A DNA stretch of 47,984 nt from Rhodoferax sp. GTDB lineage: Bacteria; Pseudomonadota; Gammaproteobacteria; Burkholderiales; Burkholderiaceae_C. Under the pieces are notes generated by a model. That model saw only the letters and a program-made list of their open reading frames with translations. It did not search any database and was not told the origin of the DNA. A program made the translations under genes and the position numbers. Below, piece after piece: positions 20,302-34,069 of this stretch (positions within the stretch are counted from its first letter, which is position 1; each line of letters starts with the position of its first letter). The stretch is from positions 1 through 47,984 of the forward strand of contig JARLJI010000069.1 in NCBI GenBank assembly GCA_031291295.1, written 5' to 3'.

Positions 20302-20442
20302 TTACTTCTTCCGTCCAGGCGTGGTTTTCGGCTTGACTTCATCCGCCTTGGGTTGATCGCCGATCACGGATTTGAGCGGGCAAACACTGAAGGCAGGGCA
20401 TTTCTTGCAGCCAACGGCGATGGCAATCGGACAAAGAGTCAT
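20302..20442 (-). CDS. Four-cysteine mini-protein, 46 residues
   Basis: From ATG 20442 (GGAG 6 bases upstream) the peptide begins MTLCPIAIAVGCKKCPAFSV and continues C-P-L-K, with cysteines at 4, 12, 15 and 21, then a basic, proline-rich tail ending PGRKK. The C-x7-C-x2-C-x5-C spacing suggests zinc or iron-sulfur binding, or a redox role. I believe short proteins of this look recur in betaproteobacteria but know no function. An upstream in-frame start (20541) is unlikely because it lacks a ribosome site. Confidence 0.6.
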   Translation of the reverse strand: MTLCPIAIAVGCKKCPAFSVCPLKSVIGDQPKADEVKPKTTPGRKK

Positions 20443-20542
20443 GGCGCTCTCCATTAGGATGGTATTGCAGTATGCGCCTTCGCCGCGCAGTGAGGTGGCT
20501 GGGTAAACTGCAGCTTCCGGTTGCCAAAAGAGGGTTGTCAAT

Positions 20543-20611
20543 ATCTAATACAGTAGATTAAATATGGCATTTATCTTATTGAATTAATTGTATATTTTTA
20601 CTTTGAATAGT
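20543..20611 (+). promoter_or_regulatory. AT-rich promoter region of the ridA-like gene
   Basis: About 70 bases of about 80% A+T stand out from the GC-rich surroundings. They contain the dyad ATCTA-N6-TAGAT (20543-20558) and several TATA-like hexamers (for example TATATT at 20591). No ribosome site is visible before the ATG at 20612. This is probably the promoter, with the dyad a possible operator. Confidence 0.4.
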
Positions 20612-21010
20612 ATGACGCGACAACTCATCAGCTCCGGATCGACCTTTGAGCAGGAAATAGGCTATTCGCGTGCCGTGGTGAGCCCCGACCCGGGCGGCGA
20701 CTGGATTTTTGTCTCGGGCACCACGGGGTTTGACTACGCCACCATGAGCATCGCCGGCGACGTGGTGGCGCAGGCCGACCAATCCCTGCGCAACATCCAG
20801 GCGGCGCTGGCACAGGCCGGCAGCAGTCTCGCTGACGTGGTGCGTGTTACCTACGTGCTGCCCGATGCGGCCGACTTTCCGCAGTGCTGGCCCACCTTGC
20901 GCCACTACTTCGGCGACGTTCGCCCTGCCGCCATGATGATTTCAGCCGGGCTGGCCGATCCGCGCATGAAAATCGAGATCGAAGTGACGGCGCGCAAGCC
21001 GGCCCCGTGA
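20612..21010 (+). CDS. RidA/YjgF-family protein
   Basis: A 132-residue protein of the RidA superfamily, whose typical members deaminate reactive enamine/imine intermediates released by PLP enzymes. Visible features are FVSGTTGFDYATMSI, ADQSLRNIQAALAQAGSSLADVVRVTYVL and the C-terminal MKIEIEVTARKP. The archetypal RidA arginine in a VGR/NCQ-type C-terminal motif (R-x-x-V-E) is not clear here: the stretch is ADPRMKIEIEVTA, so R is present but the group may be an Rid2-7 subfamily. A TTG at 20588 extends the frame by eight codons but has no ribosome site. Confidence 0.8.
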   Translation: MTRQLISSGSTFEQEIGYSRAVVSPDPGGDWIFVSGTTGFDYATMSIAGDVVAQADQSLRNIQAALAQAGSSLADVVRVTYVLPDAADFPQCWPTLRHYFGDVRPAAMMISAGLADPRMKIEIEVTARKPAP

Positions 21011-21015
21011 CCCCG

Positions 21016-21085
21016 TTGATATAGAAACGATAGCTGTAGAGCCCCTGTTTAAAAGGGCTGCCGCGCTAAAAGGCTTAAATATCAA
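21016..21085. repeat. Dispersed ATAGCT-type short repeat, complete intergenic copy
   Basis: This 70-base copy is bounded by a perfect 7-base inverted repeat, TTGATAT (21016-21022) and ATATCAA (21079-21085). It contains GAAACGATAGCTGTAG, a small hairpin GAGCCCCTGTTTAAAAGGGCT and AAAAGGCTTAAAT. It lies between the convergent ridA-like and thioesterase genes, and its right end supplies the last codons and the TAA stop of the thioesterase. The internal hairpin may also aid termination. Confidence 0.75.
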
Positions 21086-21479
21086 GCACCAGCTGGGTCT
21101 GCGTTACCACCGCGCAGAGCTTGCCATGGGCGGTCAGGATTTTCGTCTGCCAGACCATCGTGGTCTTGCCCCGGTGCAAGGCCTCGCACTCGCCGGTCAC
21201 GGTGCTGCCCATTCGGGCGGCACCGATGAACTTGGTGCTCGACTCCACCGTTGCCGTGCGCTTGCCTTTGGCAAGATTGACGAACGTGCCGACCCCGCCC
21301 AGCGTGTCGGCAAACGCCATGATCGCGCCGCCATGCAGGATCTCGCCCGTCGTGCAAAGGTCGGGCCTGACCTCCAGCGTGGCGACGACGCGGTCCGGCG
21401 TCACCTCCACCAGTTGCATGCCGATGAGGCCAGGAAACAGCGGCGCCAGAAGTTGCTGGATGGATGCAAGATCGTTCAT
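21075..21479 (-). CDS. PaaI-type hot-dog thioesterase
   Basis: A 134-residue hot-dog protein starting MNDLASIQQLLAPLFPGLIG. The motif LCTTGEILHGGAIMAFADTLGG is the PaaI/YbgC-like thioesterase signature: HGG with the downstream Asp/Glu on the central helix. It would hydrolyse an acyl- or aryl-CoA thioester in the cytoplasm; substrate unknown. The frame is open far upstream (to 21794) but only in the shadow of the histidine kinase gene. The last three codons and stop lie in the neighbouring repeat. Confidence 0.82.
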   Translation of the reverse strand: MNDLASIQQLLAPLFPGLIGMQLVEVTPDRVVATLEVRPDLCTTGEILHGGAIMAFADTLGGVGTFVNLAKGKRTATVESSTKFIGAARMGSTVTGECEALHRGKTTMVWQTKILTAHGKLCAVVTQTQLVLDI

Positions 21480-21513
21480 GGTGTTTCCCAGGATGTTTGC
21501 CAACACTGGGCTT

Positions 21514-22911
21514 CTATTTTGCGGGATTCGTTGGCTGCGGAGATGAGTTCCCAGCCGCGATGCTGGCCATCGTGGGGAAGGTGACTGAAACCCGCAACCC
21601 GGACTGCGTCGGCTCGTTGGCGTAGCCGAGGTCGATTTTTGCTTCGAGCCGGTCTGCAATGGTCTGCACAATGGACAGGCCCAGCCCGGACCCCACTTCG
21701 TCATGGCCCAGAACGCGATAAAAGGGGTCGAACACGCGCAGGCGTTCTTGCGGCGCAATGCCTGGCCCCGTATCGGTAACCTGCAGGATGACATCGCGCC
21801 CGTTTGTGTGCACCGAGAGATTGATCCGGCCCTCGTTGGGCGTGTAGCGAATCGCGTTGTCCACCAGGTTCTTCACCAGTGTCTTGAGGTCAGCCTCGTG
21901 AGCCGTGACGCGGGCATCTTGCGCGCCCTCAACGCCCACGTCGATATTTTTGACGTCCGCCAGAGGCATCAGATCCTCCAGTACCTGCCGGAAAACCTGC
22001 TGCACCGACACCGTTTGGGTTCGCCCCCGGGAAGAATCCTGCACGCGAGCCAGCGTCAGCAGTTGATCCAGCAGGCCACGGGTGCGCCGAATGCCACTAC
22101 GCAACACGGCCAGCCGCTCCCTCGCGTGCGCGGACATGTCCGCAGCGTCCAGTTGCTCCGCCTGCAGCGAAAGCGCCGTCAGCGGCGAGCGCAGCTCGTG
22201 CGCCGCGTCCGCCACAAAGCGCCGCTGCATCGATACGGACTGGGCCACCCGCAACAGCAACCGATTAATAGCTACCACGAAGGGGCGAATTTCCGAAGGA
22301 AGGTGTGCGTTGGCGACTTCGCGCAGATCCTGCTCGGAGCGCCGGTCAATATCCAGGGCCATCGTTTTCAATGGGCGGAACATGTTGCGGATCAGGCCGC
22401 CCACCAGCAATAGCAGGACGGGAATCAGGATCAGGAACGGCATCAAAGTGCGTTGTGCGCTATCGCGGGCGATCTCATCGCGTACTTCCGTGCGCTGGCC
22501 AACGGCAACCCGGGAGCCGGACGCGAGGGTCTTGATAACCACGCGCCAGGAGGTGTGGCTCGATCTGAGCGTCTGAATGCCATCGGGCAGGCCCGCAGGC
22601 ACGTCCGATAGTAAACTGGCGGGCTCGGGGGTTTGGGCGCCGGGCGACGGCAGAAGCTGGACGACCACGCGGGACTGGGGGTCGCCATCGAGCGGATCTG
22701 CTGGCGGTGCGGATGTCACCGGCAGTTGCTGGCGCTGGATCAAGGCGGCCATTTGCCGGAGCTGATCGTCTTGCAGCTCGATCGCCTCCTGAAAGGCCGA
22801 CAGATACGAAAAAACGCCGGCCGCCACGGCAATGGCCAGGATGACCAGGCAGAGCCAGGCCGACAGCCTGAACTGCAACGATTGCCTCAGCTTTCCCTGG
22901 AAACCATCCAT
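21514..22911 (-). CDS. Sensor histidine kinase, QseC/PmrB-like
   Basis: A 465-residue membrane kinase from ATG 22911 (MDGFQGKLRQ). TM1 spans about 15-37, a periplasmic sensor of about 115 residues follows with the QseC-like FQEAIELQDDQLRQMAALI, and TM2 spans about 156-175. H238 in AHELRSPLTAL is the phosphorylated histidine; NLVDNAIRYTP, DTGPGIAP and GSGLGLSIV are the N, G1 and G2 boxes. The start overlaps the response-regulator gene by 25 bases, a typical coupled arrangement. The signal is unknown; relatives sense metal, pH or quinone-type cues. Confidence 0.9.
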   Translation of the reverse strand: MDGFQGKLRQSLQFRLSAWLCLVILAIAVAAGVFSYLSAFQEAIELQDDQLRQMAALIQRQQLPVTSAPPADPLDGDPQSRVVVQLLPSPGAQTPEPASLLSDVPAGLPDGIQTLRSSHTSWRVVIKTLASGSRVAVGQRTEVRDEIARDSAQRTLMPFLILIPVLLLLVGGLIRNMFRPLKTMALDIDRRSEQDLREVANAHLPSEIRPFVVAINRLLLRVAQSVSMQRRFVADAAHELRSPLTALSLQAEQLDAADMSAHARERLAVLRSGIRRTRGLLDQLLTLARVQDSSRGRTQTVSVQQVFRQVLEDLMPLADVKNIDVGVEGAQDARVTAHEADLKTLVKNLVDNAIRYTPNEGRINLSVHTNGRDVILQVTDTGPGIAPQERLRVFDPFYRVLGHDEVGSGLGLSIVQTIADRLEAKIDLGYANEPTQSGLRVSVTFPTMASIAAGNSSPQPTNPAK

Positions 22912-23549
22912 CCCACCCCCCGCACATTTTTGATGACACCGTTGCCCAATTTTTTCCGAAGCGAGTGAATCAGGAATTCGACGGCATTGCTCTCGACTTC
23001 TTCGCCCCAACCGTAAATCCGGTCTTCCAGCTCGCTGCGCGAGAGGATGGCGCCGGGCCGGATCAACAGGGCTCGCAGTAGCGAAAATTCACGCCCGGAC
23101 AAACGGTTCGCAACACCATTCACGGTGACTTCACGGGTGGCGGGGTCGAGCGTCAGCGCGCCATTCGAGAGGACCGGGCTGGACGTGCCGCCCTTGCGCC
23201 GCAGCACCGCGCGCATGCGCGCCAGCAGTTCGGCCATCTCAAAGGGTTTAAGCACGTAGTCGTCGGCACCGCCGTCCAGTCCGCGAATCCGCTCGTTCAG
23301 TTCGTCGCGCGCCGTGATGATAAGGAGGGGCACGGGATTGTCTCTGGCCCGGATCGAGACCAGCACGTCCAGACCGTCCTTTCCGGGCAAACCGAGGTCA
23401 AGCAGGACAAGGTCATAGTGCTGATCGGTGAGCGTATCGAGCGCTGTCTGTCCATTCTTCACCCAGTCGGCCGCGTAGGAAGCATCTTTAAGCGCATCCT
23501 GGATGGCTTCCCCAATCATGGGGTCATCTTCAACCAGCAGAACGCGCAT
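22887..23549 (-). CDS. Response regulator, OmpR/PhoB family (QseB/PmrA-like)
   Basis: A 220-residue regulator. The receiver domain has the acidic pocket D8-D9, phospho-acceptor D51 (LLDLGLPGKDG), T79 and K101. The C-terminal winged helix includes LSGREFSLLRALL and VIKNVRGVGWMV. GGAGG is placed ideally before the ATG at 23549. It lies 14 bases after the DUF347 gene and overlaps the kinase gene, so all four genes form one leftward transcript. The PmrA-like direct repeat upstream of the operon (25190-25206) is a likely binding site, implying autoregulation. Confidence 0.92.
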   Translation of the reverse strand: MRVLLVEDDPMIGEAIQDALKDASYAADWVKNGQTALDTLTDQHYDLVLLDLGLPGKDGLDVLVSIRARDNPVPLLIITARDELNERIRGLDGGADDYVLKPFEMAELLARMRAVLRRKGGTSSPVLSNGALTLDPATREVTVNGVANRLSGREFSLLRALLIRPGAILSRSELEDRIYGWGEEVESNAVEFLIHSLRKKLGNGVIKNVRGVGWMVSRES

Positions 23550-23563
23550 TTACCCTCCGGCGG

Positions 23564-24334
23564 TCAATGGGCTTGCTTCGCCGCCTTTTGCGGAAAAACC
23601 AGGATACAGGTCAGCATCAACGCGAACAGTGCTGCCGATGCGGAATAACGACTCAATGCCAGCCCGCCGGCATTCAAAGGCTTGTCGAGAAAGTCGCCCA
23701 CCACAGCCCCCAAGGGGCGCGTGAGAATGAAGGCCATCCAGAACAACAAGGTGCGAGAGATGTTTATCCAGTAGTACGCTGCCGCTACAAGTACCAGCAG
23801 CACGCCAAATACCGCCACACTTCCCTCATAGCCAAGACCTGCCGTGCTGGCCGTCCAGTCACCCAGTGCGGTGCCCAGCGTTTGGGAAAACATGATCGTC
23901 ACCCAATAGAACATCTCAGCCTTTGGCGAACCGACGGTATCGACCGATACCGTACCCATGGATCGATGCCAGACGGCCAGGGAAGTCATCAACAAGGCAA
24001 ACAATATTGTCGAGCCCCCCGCATAGCCAATGCCAAGAGAACGGTCGGCAAAATCGGCCATCGTGGTCCCGACCGTCGTCGTTGCAATGATGGTGATCCA
24101 GTAGAGGAAGGGGTGAAAGGTCTTTGCCTTTATTTGGGCGACCACGGCAATCAGGAAGATGGCCGCAAAAATGACCGTCCCGACAAGATATCCCAGGTTC
24201 ATCGACATGGACACCGCGTCGCCGCCGGTTTCACCCAGTGTGGTGGCAGCAATCTTGATGATCCAGAAGATCAAGGTGACTTCTGGAACCTTGCTCAAGG
24301 TGGTTAAGGTTTTATGGTTCATGGGGCATTCCAT
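23564..24334 (-). CDS. DUF347 (COG4705-like) multi-pass membrane protein A
   Basis: A 256-residue, highly hydrophobic protein with about eight membrane segments built from four internal repeats. Each repeat begins with an aromatic-Trp pair and ends with Gly-x4-Asp: FWIIKIAATTLGETGGD (23-39), YWITIIATTTVGTTMAD, YWVTIMFSQTLGTALGD and FWMAFILTRPLGAVVGD. This is the DUF347 repeat; no biochemical function is established to my knowledge. Acidic residues in membrane repeats suggest ion or small-solute transport, which is inference. Starts at 24334 or 24322 are both possible. A paralogue lies upstream and a two-component system downstream. Confidence 0.8.
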   Translation of the reverse strand: MECPMNHKTLTTLSKVPEVTLIFWIIKIAATTLGETGGDAVSMSMNLGYLVGTVIFAAIFLIAVVAQIKAKTFHPFLYWITIIATTTVGTTMADFADRSLGIGYAGGSTILFALLMTSLAVWHRSMGTVSVDTVGSPKAEMFYWVTIMFSQTLGTALGDWTASTAGLGYEGSVAVFGVLLVLVAAAYYWINISRTLLFWMAFILTRPLGAVVGDFLDKPLNAGGLALSRYSASAALFALMLTCILVFPQKAAKQAH

Positions 24335-24348
24335 CTTTCGTGCGGGTT

Positions 24349-25128
24349 TTACGACGGCTGTCCGTTCAGGGTTTTGTGAGTGGCCGACAGATAGGTGACC
24401 AGTCCGACAATCGCGACCAGGAAGAGGGCGCTCGTACTGACGGTTCCCAGGCCTGCGCCCCCACTGGCAGCCGGCTGCGACAGGAAATCACCACACGATG
24501 CGCCGAAGGGCCGGGTCAGGACGTAGGCGATCCAGAATGCAACGACCGCGTTGATTTTGAACACGTAGTAGGCAACGGTTACAGCGGCGATCAAACCACC
24601 AGAGATCAGCGCGGCGCTGGCGTAGCCGAGGTGCATCCCTTCTGCGGCGAGGTCACCGGTCGCCGTGCCCAGGGCAAACGTGAAAAGGATGGCCGCCCAA
24701 TAAAAGAGTTCGCGCCGGGCGGTGACGATGCTGTGGATGGACAGGGTCCGCTCGCTGGCGAACCAGCCGGCAAACGTCGCCATTAACGCGATGCCGAATA
24801 CGGCCGTGGTCATTTGCAGTGTCACGCCGAAATTATCGACCAGGTTGTCGGTCATGAGTGTGCCAAAAATACTGAGCAGAACCACGGTGCTCCAGTACCT
24901 CCACGGCACGTATTTCCTGGCGTCCATCTGGGCGACCAAAAAAGCAAGAAGCAGCACGCCCATGACAAGCGAGGTGCCCGTCAAGCCCAAATTCAGATTG
25001 ACGTTGAGAAAGTCCGCCGCCGTTTCCCCGACGGTCGTCGCCAATATTTTGATGATCCAGAAAAATACCGTAACTTGTGGAACCTTGTTCAGCATTCGCG
25101 TATTGTTTCCATCCGTAGTGATATTCAC
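24349..25128 (-). CDS. DUF347 (COG4705-like) multi-pass membrane protein B
   Basis: Paralogue of the next gene with the same four-repeat plan: FWIIKILATTVGETAAD, YWSTVVLLSIFGTLMTD, YWAAILFTFALGTATGD and FWIAYVLTRPFGASCGD. The second repeat has lost the threonines but keeps Gly and Asp. I place the start at GTG 25128 because AGGAG lies 7 bases upstream; a GTG at 25191 lacks a ribosome site. The protein is then 259 residues. It is the first gene of the four-gene operon, about 60 bases downstream of a phased direct repeat. Tandem paralogues may form a heteromeric transporter. Confidence 0.78.
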   Translation of the reverse strand: MNITTDGNNTRMLNKVPQVTVFFWIIKILATTVGETAADFLNVNLNLGLTGTSLVMGVLLLAFLVAQMDARKYVPWRYWSTVVLLSIFGTLMTDNLVDNFGVTLQMTTAVFGIALMATFAGWFASERTLSIHSIVTARRELFYWAAILFTFALGTATGDLAAEGMHLGYASAALISGGLIAAVTVAYYVFKINAVVAFWIAYVLTRPFGASCGDFLSQPAASGGAGLGTVSTSALFLVAIVGLVTYLSATHKTLNGQPS

Positions 25129-25189
25129 GGGTTTTCTCCTGTCAGGACTGGTGGTGTTCAAGATGACAGGCACAACTATCGTGGATGAC

Positions 25190-25206
25190 ACTTAGGAGGA
25201 ACTTAG
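25190..25206. promoter_or_regulatory. 11-base-phased direct repeat, probable response-regulator box
   Basis: ACTTAG (25190-25195) and ACTTAG (25201-25206) are exact copies 11 bases apart, separated by GAGGA. The half-site and one-turn spacing resemble the PmrA box (CTTAAG-N5-CTTAAG) of OmpR-family regulators. It sits 62 bases upstream of the operon that encodes such a regulator and about 310 bases upstream of the divergent uppP. The remaining 25207-25513 region shows no gene or other clear signal. Confidence 0.6.
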
Positions 25207-25513
25207 TGCGTTGCTTCAAAACCCCCGCCACGGCGGATCGGCGGCGCGAAAAGATGACGATGCATCAACCGATGGCTTGAGCGATCAGCAGCCTCGCGCA
25301 TCGCAAGCCGCCGCTTGCAGCATCAGTCTGCGGGTGCAACCGCCACCGCGTAGCCATCGGCTATATTCCACCACTCGAAGCTGGGGCAACCTACCATCGG
25401 TGACTCGCCGGGCCGACCGCTTCAATGGTTTGATTTAACCAGCCAGCTGCGACGAAAGTCGGGGCAATTTACTCACGTGATAGTCGGCACGTAGCGACAG
25501 TCATCAGGAAATT

Positions 25514-26359
25514 ATGGACATCCTCCAAATATTGATATTGGCCATTGTTCAAGGTGCGGCGGAGCTACTGCCGGTCTCAAGCTCGGCACACGTTATCGTT
25601 GCCGAGAAATTGATGGGCCTGGATCCAACCGCACCCGCCATGACCCTGCTTTTGGTCATGCTTCATACGGGCACGATGTTTGCGGTCATCGCTTATTTCT
25701 GGCGGAACTGGGTCGAGACGTACTTCAGATCGCCTGGTGAGCGACGCATGAATCTCATCAGGATCATTGCAGCCACCGTTGCCACCGGCATCGTTGGATT
25801 GACGCTGCAATACCTCATCAAACACATCGTGGCGAACGGCGACCCTCATTTTGAGATTGAACAACTCTTTGGGAACTCAAAGTTGATGGCGGGCGCATTG
25901 GCAGCAGGTGGGGTGCTGATCATTCTCTCCTCACGGATCAAGGAAAGATCAGGCGTCGAGCTTTCGCTAAAGACTTCAACCCTGATTGGCGCTGTGCAGG
26001 GCCTTTGCCTTCCATTTCGGGGGTTTTCACGCTCCGGAGCCACCATCTCCACCGGGCTCGTCCTTGGCGTATCCCGCCGTCGCGCCGAGGAGTTCAGCTT
26101 TGCTCTTGCGGTGGTTTTAACCCCTGCGGTTGTTGCGAAAGAGTTGTATCGACTGGTCAAGCACCAAGGCGTTGCACCAGGAGCGTCTTTTTCCAGCTTG
26201 ATCCACATGGCGGCCCCCGGCCTCCTCGGAATGCTATTCAGCTTCATCGCGGGTCTGGCAGCGCTTCGCTGGCTATCAAGCTGGCTCGAGAGCGGCAAAT
26301 GGTACCTGTTTGGCGGCTACTGCCTGATTGCCTCAGTGATTGTGCTGTGGGTTAATTGA
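25514..26359 (+). CDS. uppP: Undecaprenyl-diphosphatase, BacA/UppP family (divergent)
   Basis: UppP dephosphorylates undecaprenyl diphosphate to recycle the lipid carrier for peptidoglycan and other envelope polymers. The 281-residue integral membrane protein shows the two catalytic regions: QGAAELLPVSSSAH (13-26) and FRGFSRSGATIS (168-179). Compared with the canonical QG-x-TE and PG-x-SRSG, the threonine is alanine and the proline is arginine, so it is a divergent member and may be a second copy. CAGGAAA precedes the ATG. It is divergent from the DUF347/two-component operon and shares the regulatory gap. Confidence 0.85.
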   Translation: MDILQILILAIVQGAAELLPVSSSAHVIVAEKLMGLDPTAPAMTLLLVMLHTGTMFAVIAYFWRNWVETYFRSPGERRMNLIRIIAATVATGIVGLTLQYLIKHIVANGDPHFEIEQLFGNSKLMAGALAAGGVLIILSSRIKERSGVELSLKTSTLIGAVQGLCLPFRGFSRSGATISTGLVLGVSRRRAEEFSFALAVVLTPAVVAKELYRLVKHQGVAPGASFSSLIHMAAPGLLGMLFSFIAGLAALRWLSSWLESGKWYLFGGYCLIASVIVLWVN

Positions 26360-26568
26360 AATCGAAGAAGTAGCTGTGCAAATCTGAACTGCGCCATGAG
26401 GCCTCGTCTCAGAAAAACACCCGGCCACTGAGCGTCTTCGGCGGCTTGACGGCGAAGGGCTTTCCCCTCTCACAGGCAAGGTATCATGACACCCTGTTCA
26501 TGGGCCATTCGGGATGCAGGTTTGCAGCCCGTTCGCCGTTCAAACCAACAAGTCAGCGTCAACCGTCC

Positions 26569-30084
<3,516 letters not shown>

Positions 30085-30100
30085 CCCGCAGGAGCCACAG

Positions 30101-33249
<3,149 letters not shown>

Positions 33250-33300
33250 CACCCTGGAGTCAAATGCCGCTCGTCATGCGACGACGTCGACGTCCAGCCA

Positions 33301-33993
33301 TCATTTGCTGCTCACATTGAGCTCGGGACTTCCGGTGTCCGGTGCGGGTACCGGGGACACACCTTGCACGATGGCTGCCGCCTGCTGTGCGCTCATTGCG
33401 CGCCGGTAGCCCGGACGGTTTTGGAGTCGCTCCCAATAGGCTTGTACTGCCGGCGTAAAGTGCTGATGCAACTCAAGGTGTTGGGCCAGTAGCAACGCGT
33501 AGCCAACCGAAACGTCGGCTGCCGTAAAGCGCTGCGCACAGAGGAATTCCTGCACAGCCAGCAGTTTCTCCAGTGTGCGCAGGCGGGCCAGAAACCACTT
33601 GCTGTAGTCTTCAGCCACTTGCGGCTGGCGGCGCTCGGGCGCTTCGAAGCGGCCATAGCGCAGTATCAGTGTCTGCGGAAATGTCAAAGTTGCTTCGCCA
33701 AAGTGCAAGTAATTGAGGTAGGCGCCGAAGTCGGGTTCATGCAAGGCCACGTCCAGGCGGCCGGACGAAAAACGCGCCGCCAGGTACTGACAAATCGCCA
33801 CCGACTCGGTCATGCGTACCGCGCCGTCGAACAAGGCCGGCACCGTGCCGAGTGGATTGATGTCGAGAAACGGCCGAGCGCAGACGCGAGGAGGGAACGG
33901 CAGCATCTTCAACTCGTAGGGAACGCCGATCTCTTCCAGGGTCCATAGCGGTCGGAACGAACGTGCGCTGACGCAATGGTGCAGCGTGATCAT
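33301..33993 (-). CDS. Glutathione S-transferase
   Basis: A 230-residue cytosolic GST. The thioredoxin-like N-terminal domain has HHCVSARSFRPLWTLEEIG with the active-site Ser region, cis-proline in GTVPALFDG and the glutathione-gamma-glutamate contact MTESVAICQYLA. The helical C-terminal domain follows. It is the last gene in the catabolic direction, about 75 bases after the CoA-transferase gene, and could remove an electrophilic intermediate of the pathway. It is convergent with ligA. Confidence 0.85.
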   Translation of the reverse strand: MITLHHCVSARSFRPLWTLEEIGVPYELKMLPFPPRVCARPFLDINPLGTVPALFDGAVRMTESVAICQYLAARFSSGRLDVALHEPDFGAYLNYLHFGEATLTFPQTLILRYGRFEAPERRQPQVAEDYSKWFLARLRTLEKLLAVQEFLCAQRFTAADVSVGYALLLAQHLELHQHFTPAVQAYWERLQNRPGYRRAMSAQQAAAIVQGVSPVPAPDTGSPELNVSSK

Positions 33994-34069
33994 TGTTCAG
34001 CGTTTCGCAATAGCTGGCCGCTTTGCGCTGTTCCCAGCCGCGCATGCGGCTTGTGCCAAGGATGAAACT

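Noticed and set aside
26446..26490. Promoter for smc (TTGACG at 26446 with TATCAT at 26482)
   Set aside because: The boxes are 30 bases apart, far from the 16-18 needed, so I do not call a promoter.
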